A stretch of DNA of 64,000 nt from Subtercola sp. (lineage in GTDB: Bacteria; Actinomycetota; Actinomycetes; Actinomycetales; Microbacteriaceae). Positions 60,548 to 64,000 of this stretch are shown here, in pieces. The number at the start of each line of letters is the position of its first letter. Positions within the stretch are counted from its first letter, which is position 1. The stretch is from contig JAODBC010000015.1 in NCBI GenBank assembly GCA_025463765.1, forward strand, positions 1-64,000, given 5' to 3'. Made by a program: the position numbers and the translations under genes. The notes below the pieces were generated by a model. The model saw only the letters and a list, made by a program, of their open reading frames with translations, was not told where the DNA came from and ran no database searches.

Positions 60548-60553
60548 GGAAGC

Positions 60554-61537
60554 ATGAACGCCGCCGCACCTGCCGCCACCCCCGCGCCCGCCACCTTCGC
60601 CTGGGGTTACGGCCTCGCCACCTATGCCGCCGACGGAACCGTGCTCGACACCTGGTACCCCACCCCGCGCCTCGGCCGGCTGAGCGACGCCGCCGAACCG
60701 TGGGTCGTGCCCGCCGAGCTCGAAGAGGTGCAGGGGCCGGATGCCCGGCGCAACGTGCACGTCGAAGTGGTGACGGTCGAGATCGACCTCACCAGGCCTC
60801 CGCAGTCGACCTCCGACGCGTACCTGCGGCTGCACCTGCTCTCGCACCTGCTGGTGGCCCCGAACACCATCAACCTCGACGGCATCTTCGCGCACCTGCC
60901 CATCGTGGTGTGGACCAACGCCGGCCCCGTCTCGCCCGCCGACTTCGACCGGTTGCGCCCTACCCTGCAGCGGCACGGAATCTCGGCGCACGGCATCGAC
61001 AAGTTCCCCCGCCTTCTCGACTATGTGAGCCCCGAGCGGGTACGCATCGCGGATGCCTCGCGAGTGCGTCTCGGCGCCCACCTCGCCCCCGGCACCACCG
61101 TCATGCACGAGGGCTTCGTGAACTACAACGCGGGCACCCTGGGAACCTCGATGGTCGAAGGCCGCATCTCACAAGGAGTCGTGGTGGGCGACGGTTCGGA
61201 TGTGGGCGGCGGAGCATCCATCATGGGAACACTCTCAGGCGGCGGCACCCAGCGCGTCGCCATCGGCGAACGGGCGCTGCTCGGGGCCAACTCGGGCGTC
61301 GGAATCTCGATCGGCGACGACACCGTGGTCGAGGCCGGCCTCTACGTGACCGCAGGTACCAAAGTAGTGCTCGTCGGAGCGCCCCCGAAGGCCGACGGCA
61401 CCACGCCCACGACGAAGGCCGTCGCGCTCTCAGGCGTGCCAAACCTGCTCTTTCGCCGCAACTCGGTCTCGGGCGCCGTCGAAGTGCTCTCGCGCACCGG
61501 CGCCGGCGTCACCCTCAACGCCACCCTGCACGCCTGA
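60554..61537 (+). CDS. dapD: 2,3,4,5-tetrahydropyridine-2,6-dicarboxylate N-succinyltransferase
   Basis: A 327-residue succinyltransferase that makes N-succinyl-2-amino-6-ketopimelate from tetrahydrodipicolinate, feeding DapC and DapE encoded nearby. The actinobacterial long form is recognised by [20 protein letters not shown] at the start and [20 protein letters not shown]. The left-handed beta-helix (about 165-285) shows hexapeptide turns and [20 protein letters not shown] with [20 protein letters not shown] following, the active-site region. The first ~15 residues are Ala/Pro-rich. The ATG at 60554 is supported by the TAGCCT box. Confidence 0.95.
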   Translation: MNAAAPAATPAPATFAWGYGLATYAADGTVLDTWYPTPRLGRLSDAAEPWVVPAELEEVQGPDARRNVHVEVVTVEIDLTRPPQSTSDAYLRLHLLSHLLVAPNTINLDGIFAHLPIVVWTNAGPVSPADFDRLRPTLQRHGISAHGIDKFPRLLDYVSPERVRIADASRVRLGAHLAPGTTVMHEGFVNYNAGTLGTSMVEGRISQGVVVGDGSDVGGGASIMGTLSGGGTQRVAIGERALLGANSGVGISIGDDTVVEAGLYVTAGTKVVLVGAPPKADGTTPTTKAVALSGVPNLLFRRNSVSGAVEVLSRTGAGVTLNATLHA

Positions 61538-61552
61538 CCCGGAACCAGCGCG

Positions 61553-61603
61553 CGTTGCGCAAAAACACCCCCACGGGCGAGCGGAGGTGCTTTTGCGCAA
61601 CCC
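61553..61603. terminator. Inverted repeat between dapD and gltA, arm shared with 48818-48911
   Basis: GCGTTGCGCAAAAACACCC on the left pairs with GGAGGTGCTTTTGCGCAACC on the right (61583-61602) with one or two mismatches around a ~10-nt loop. The right arm matches the arm at 48848-48867 (GGAGGTGCATTCGCGCAACC) in 18 of 20 positions. There is no T-tract. Confidence 0.6.
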
Positions 61604-61622
61604 GCGAGGTGTAACGCCGGAT

Positions 61623-61706
61623 GTGCGGGCGCGGGTCAGCGGTCGCGGATCGGCGGGCGCGGATCAGCGGGCGTGAGTCAGCGGTCGTGGGTCAGCGGTC
61701 GCGAAT
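61623..61706. repeat. 14-bp x 6 tandem repeat ending at the gltA stop codon
   Basis: Six contiguous 14-bp units of the type CAGCGGTCGCGGAT (variants GGGC for GTCG, GTGAGT and GTGGGT ends) run up to the first base of the gltA stop codon at 61706. Confidence 0.88.
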
Positions 61707-63001
61707 CAGCGCTTCGGAAAGTCGCGCAGCGGCGGCCCCACATAGAGCTGCTGCGGGCGCCCGATCTTGGTGGCGGGGTCGAGCTGCATCTCGCGCCACT
61801 GGGCGATCCAGCCCGGAAGGCGCCCGATGGCGAAGAGCACCGTGAACATGCGGGTCGGAAAACCCATCGCCTTGTAGATGACGCCCGTGTAGAAGTCGAC
61901 GGTCGGGTAGAGCCTGCGCGTTATGAAGTAGTCGTCTGCTAGTGCAATCGCCTCGAGCTCTTTGGCGATGTCGAGCAGATCGTCTTTGACGCCGAGCGCC
62001 GCGAGCACCTCGTCGGCCGACTCTTTGACAAGAGCAGCCCTCGGGTCGTAGTTCTTGTAGACCCGGTGACCGAAGCCCATCAGCCGCACTCCGGCCTCTT
62101 TGTTCTTGACGCGCTCGACGAACTTCTCGACGCCTTCGCCCGAGTCGCGGATCTGCGCCAGCATGGTCAGCACAGCCTCGTTCGCCCCGCCGTGCAGCGG
62201 GCCGTACAACGCGTTGATGCCCGCCGAGATCGAGGCGAACATGTTGGCCTCGGTCGAACCCACGAGGCGAACAGTCGAGGTCGACGCGTTCTGCTCGTGG
62301 TCTTCGTGCAAGATCAACAGGCGTTCCAGCGCCTTCGACAGCACCGGGTTGGCCACGTACGGCTCGGCCATGGTGCCGAAGTTCAGCCGCAAGAAGTTGT
62401 CGATGAAGCTGAGCGAGTTGTCGGGGTAGAGAAACGCCTGCCCCAGGCTCTTCTTGTGCGCGTACGCAGCCATCACCGGCAGCTTCGCCAGCAACCGGAT
62501 GGTCGAAATCTCGACGTGTTCGGGGTTACGCGGGTCGAGCGAGTCTTGGTAGTACGTCGACAGCGCCGAGATGCCGGCCGAGAGCACCGACATCGGGTGG
62601 GCGTTGTGCGGTAGGGCGTCGAAGAACCGCTTGAGATCTTCGTGCAGCAGCGTGTGGTGCCGAATCTCGTTGTCGAACTTTTCGAGCTGATCTGGCGTCG
62701 GCAACTCGCCGTAGATCAGCAGCCAGGCCGTCTCGAGGTACGTCGAGTTCTCGGCGAGCTGGTCGATGGGGTATCCGCGGTAGCGCAGAATGCCCTTGTC
62801 GCCGTCGATGTACGTGATGCTCGACCGGGTCGCCGACGTGTTGACGAATCCGTAGTCGAGGGTGGTCAGACCGGTCTGCTTCGTCAGCGTCGACAGATCG
62901 ATAGACGAGGCGCCTGCGACGCTTGGAAGTATCGGGAATTCGGCGGTGCCCCCGGGGAACGTCAGCGTCGCTTTTTGCTGCTGGCCATCAGTGTCGCCCA
63001 C
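61706..63001 (-). CDS. gltA: Citrate synthase
   Basis: A full-length type II citrate synthase condensing acetyl-CoA and oxaloacetate. Catalytic residues are visible: His in LHGGANEAVL, His in MGFGHRVYKNYDPRA and Asp in YPTVDFYTGVIYKAMG. SSITYIDGDKGILRYRGYPI is the characteristic N-terminal block. The start GTG at 63001 is preferred because AAGGAGG stands 4 nt upstream, giving 431 residues; the ATG at 63025 lacks a ribosome binding site and would be followed by the rare TTA codon. It converges with dapD and follows dapC on the same strand, 53 bp apart, so the two may be co-transcribed. Confidence 0.95.
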   Translation of the reverse strand: MGDTDGQQQKATLTFPGGTAEFPILPSVAGASSIDLSTLTKQTGLTTLDYGFVNTSATRSSITYIDGDKGILRYRGYPIDQLAENSTYLETAWLLIYGELPTPDQLEKFDNEIRHHTLLHEDLKRFFDALPHNAHPMSVLSAGISALSTYYQDSLDPRNPEHVEISTIRLLAKLPVMAAYAHKKSLGQAFLYPDNSLSFIDNFLRLNFGTMAEPYVANPVLSKALERLLILHEDHEQNASTSTVRLVGSTEANMFASISAGINALYGPLHGGANEAVLTMLAQIRDSGEGVEKFVERVKNKEAGVRLMGFGHRVYKNYDPRAALVKESADEVLAALGVKDDLLDIAKELEAIALADDYFITRRLYPTVDFYTGVIYKAMGFPTRMFTVLFAIGRLPGWIAQWREMQLDPATKIGRPQQLYVGPPLRDFPKR

Positions 63002-63054
63002 GGCGCCTCCTTGTGCGTTTAACATGAACCGGTGAACGTTGTTACGGTCTCAGC

Positions 63055-64000
63055 CTAAACGACCGGGCGAGTATCTCGATGCCGAGATACTTCGCGCAGT
63101 CGGGTCACGGCCGCTTCGATGCGTTCATCGGTCGCGGTCAGCGAAAAACGAACATGATCAGGATAGTGCTCGCCGTAGAACACCCCGGGCCCGGCGACGA
63201 TTCCGAGCTCGGCCAGTTCGGCGATGTTCTGCCAGCAGTCGCGCCCGTCGGTCGCCCACAGATAGAGCCCGGCTTCGCTTCGATCGATGCGGAATCCGCA
63301 CTGCTCGAGCGCCGGCTTCAGCGCCGCGCGCCGCGCACGGTACAGCTCCTTCTGAGCCTGCACGTGAGCGTCATCGCCCAGAGCCACGGTCATGGCCGTC
63401 TGCACCGGCGCCGGCGGCATCATTCCGGCCTGCTTGCGCACATTCAGCAGTTGTGCGATCAGCGCCGCGTCGCCCGCGATGAACGCCGCCCGGTACCCGG
63501 CGAGGTTCGACTGCTTGCTGAGGGAGTATGCCGCGAGCACGTTGGTCGTGTCACCGCCGGTGACACGCGGGTCGAGGATGCTCGGCACCGGTTCATCGGC
63601 CCAGCGCCCCTCCCACCCCAGCTCGGCGTAACATTCGTCGTCGACGATGATCGCCCCGAGTTCGCGGGCCCGCGCCACGGCGGCCGACAGCTGCTGCACG
63701 TCGAGCACACTGCCGTCGGGGTTGCCCGGCGAGTTGAGCCAGACGAGCTTCGTGCCCTCGGGCCACTCGGCAGGATCATCCGCTGCGAGCGAACGAGCTC
63801 CAGCGATCGTCGCACCGATGGCGTAGGTGGGGTACGCGGCCCGTGGATGCACGACGATGTCACTCTCGCCGAGCCCCAGCATGAACGGCAGCCAGGCCAC
63901 CAGCTCTTTCGAACCGATGGTGGGCAGCACTTGCGCTTCGGTGAGGCCGGGCACCGACCGGCGCCTGGCGAACCAGTCGACGATGGCCGCACGCAGCGCG
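63055..64000 (-). CDS. dapC: Succinyldiaminopimelate transaminase, 5' end beyond window
   Basis: The C-terminal ~315 residues of a class I aminotransferase are present; the reading frame is still open at the window edge. Visible are VLPTIGSKELVAWLPFMLGL, VHPRAAYPTYAIGATIAGA, WLNSPGNPDGSVL, IIVDDECYAELGW and the Schiff-base lysine in AYSLSKQSNLAGYRAAFIAG, then VRFSLTATDERIEAAVTRL at the end. The sequence agrees with actinobacterial DapC and the neighbours are dapD and dapE, so it should supply the transamination step between them. Its last codon lies 53 bp before gltA. Confidence 0.9.
   Translation of the reverse strand, partial: ALRAAIVDWFARRRSVPGLTEAQVLPTIGSKELVAWLPFMLGLGESDIVVHPRAAYPTYAIGATIAGARSLAADDPAEWPEGTKLVWLNSPGNPDGSVLDVQQLSAAVARARELGAIIVDDECYAELGWEGRWADEPVPSILDPRVTGGDTTNVLAAYSLSKQSNLAGYRAAFIAGDAALIAQLLNVRKQAGMMPPAPVQTAMTVALGDDAHVQAQKELYRARRAALKPALEQCGFRIDRSEAGLYLWATDGRDCWQNIAELAELGIVAGPGVFYGEHYPDHVRFSLTATDERIEAAVTRLREVSRHRDTRPVV

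Larger units (their letters stand above)
59856..60553. other. Long repeat-filled spacer between dapE and dapD
   Basis: The 698-bp divergent space has the dapE and dapD promoter boxes at its two ends. Between them are a half-copy of the shared intergenic arm (GAGGTGCATCTGCGCAACCTC at 59935-59955, listed here by position), a GTGCGTC-type repeat (59965-60075), an inverted repeat (60110-60180) and a GGCAGCAGCAGCG-type repeat (60187-60490). Open frames exist on both strands, but their translations are pure low-complexity Arg/Ala/Cys or Ala/Gly/Ser runs, so I do not call a gene. Confidence 0.7.

Overview
This 64 kb window is high-GC, gene-dense DNA of the actinobacterial type, most likely a chromosome segment of a Microbacteriaceae member. 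The case rests on many actinobacteria-restricted families (DUF3039, DUF3105, DUF3107, DUF3117, UPF0182, the DUF2342-type metalloprotease, AdnAB-like helicase-nucleases, a Ku/LigD pair), on GTG/TTG starts, and on leaderless promoters. No phage, plasmid, insertion sequence or CRISPR array was seen. The family assignment is inference.

Layout. 1-4.5 kb: 5' part of a DUF222/HNH-type gene, a DUF3039 protein and a two-gene ABC exporter. 4.6-13.2 kb: unknown small proteins, a GT2 glycosyltransferase, an HtrA-like protease, a class I aminotransferase, a nitrilase-family amidase and a thioredoxin. 13.2-18.4 kb: divergent ligD/ku (non-homologous end joining), then DUF3105 and DUF305 membrane proteins. 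18.5-22.0 kb: a secreted leucine-rich-repeat protein, a glycosyltransferase-like protein and initiator tRNA-Met. 22.1-44.9 kb: a long block (UPF0182, Lon-like PDZ protease, DUF2342 protease, ThiF/cyclodehydratase-like protein, UvrD2-like helicase, NudC, APH-like protein, AdnB/AdnA, DUF3107, ferritin-like protein, RhlE-like helicase) whose order I recall as matching M. tuberculosis Rv3193c-Rv3211, with a kynureninase-like gene inserted. 44.9-57.3 kb: DUF445, PHP phosphoesterase, PepP, then a second block (GSP17M-like, PRC-MgtE_N-CBS, DUF1003, Mrp, antiporter, aldo/keto reductase, TatB, O-methyltransferase, DUF3117) recalling the Rv1220c-Rv1234 region. 57.3-64 kb: a GT-C type membrane glycosyltransferase, then lysine/diaminopimelate genes dapE, dapD and dapC around citrate synthase.

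The genes mainly serve housekeeping: end joining and break resection, Mrp/Tat maturation, diaminopimelate synthesis and envelope quality control. The most unusual content lies between and inside genes. Short tandem repeats are abundant; those inside genes have units divisible by three, whereas several just after stop codons have 14- or 16-bp units. Long perfect inverted repeats without T-tracts occupy several spaces after genes, and two of them share an arm sequence. A roughly 0.5 kb repeat-filled spacer separates dapE from dapD. At least 17 genes have a -10-like hexamer ending 5-7 nt before the start codon, the leaderless arrangement. I found no clear-cut new multi-gene system.
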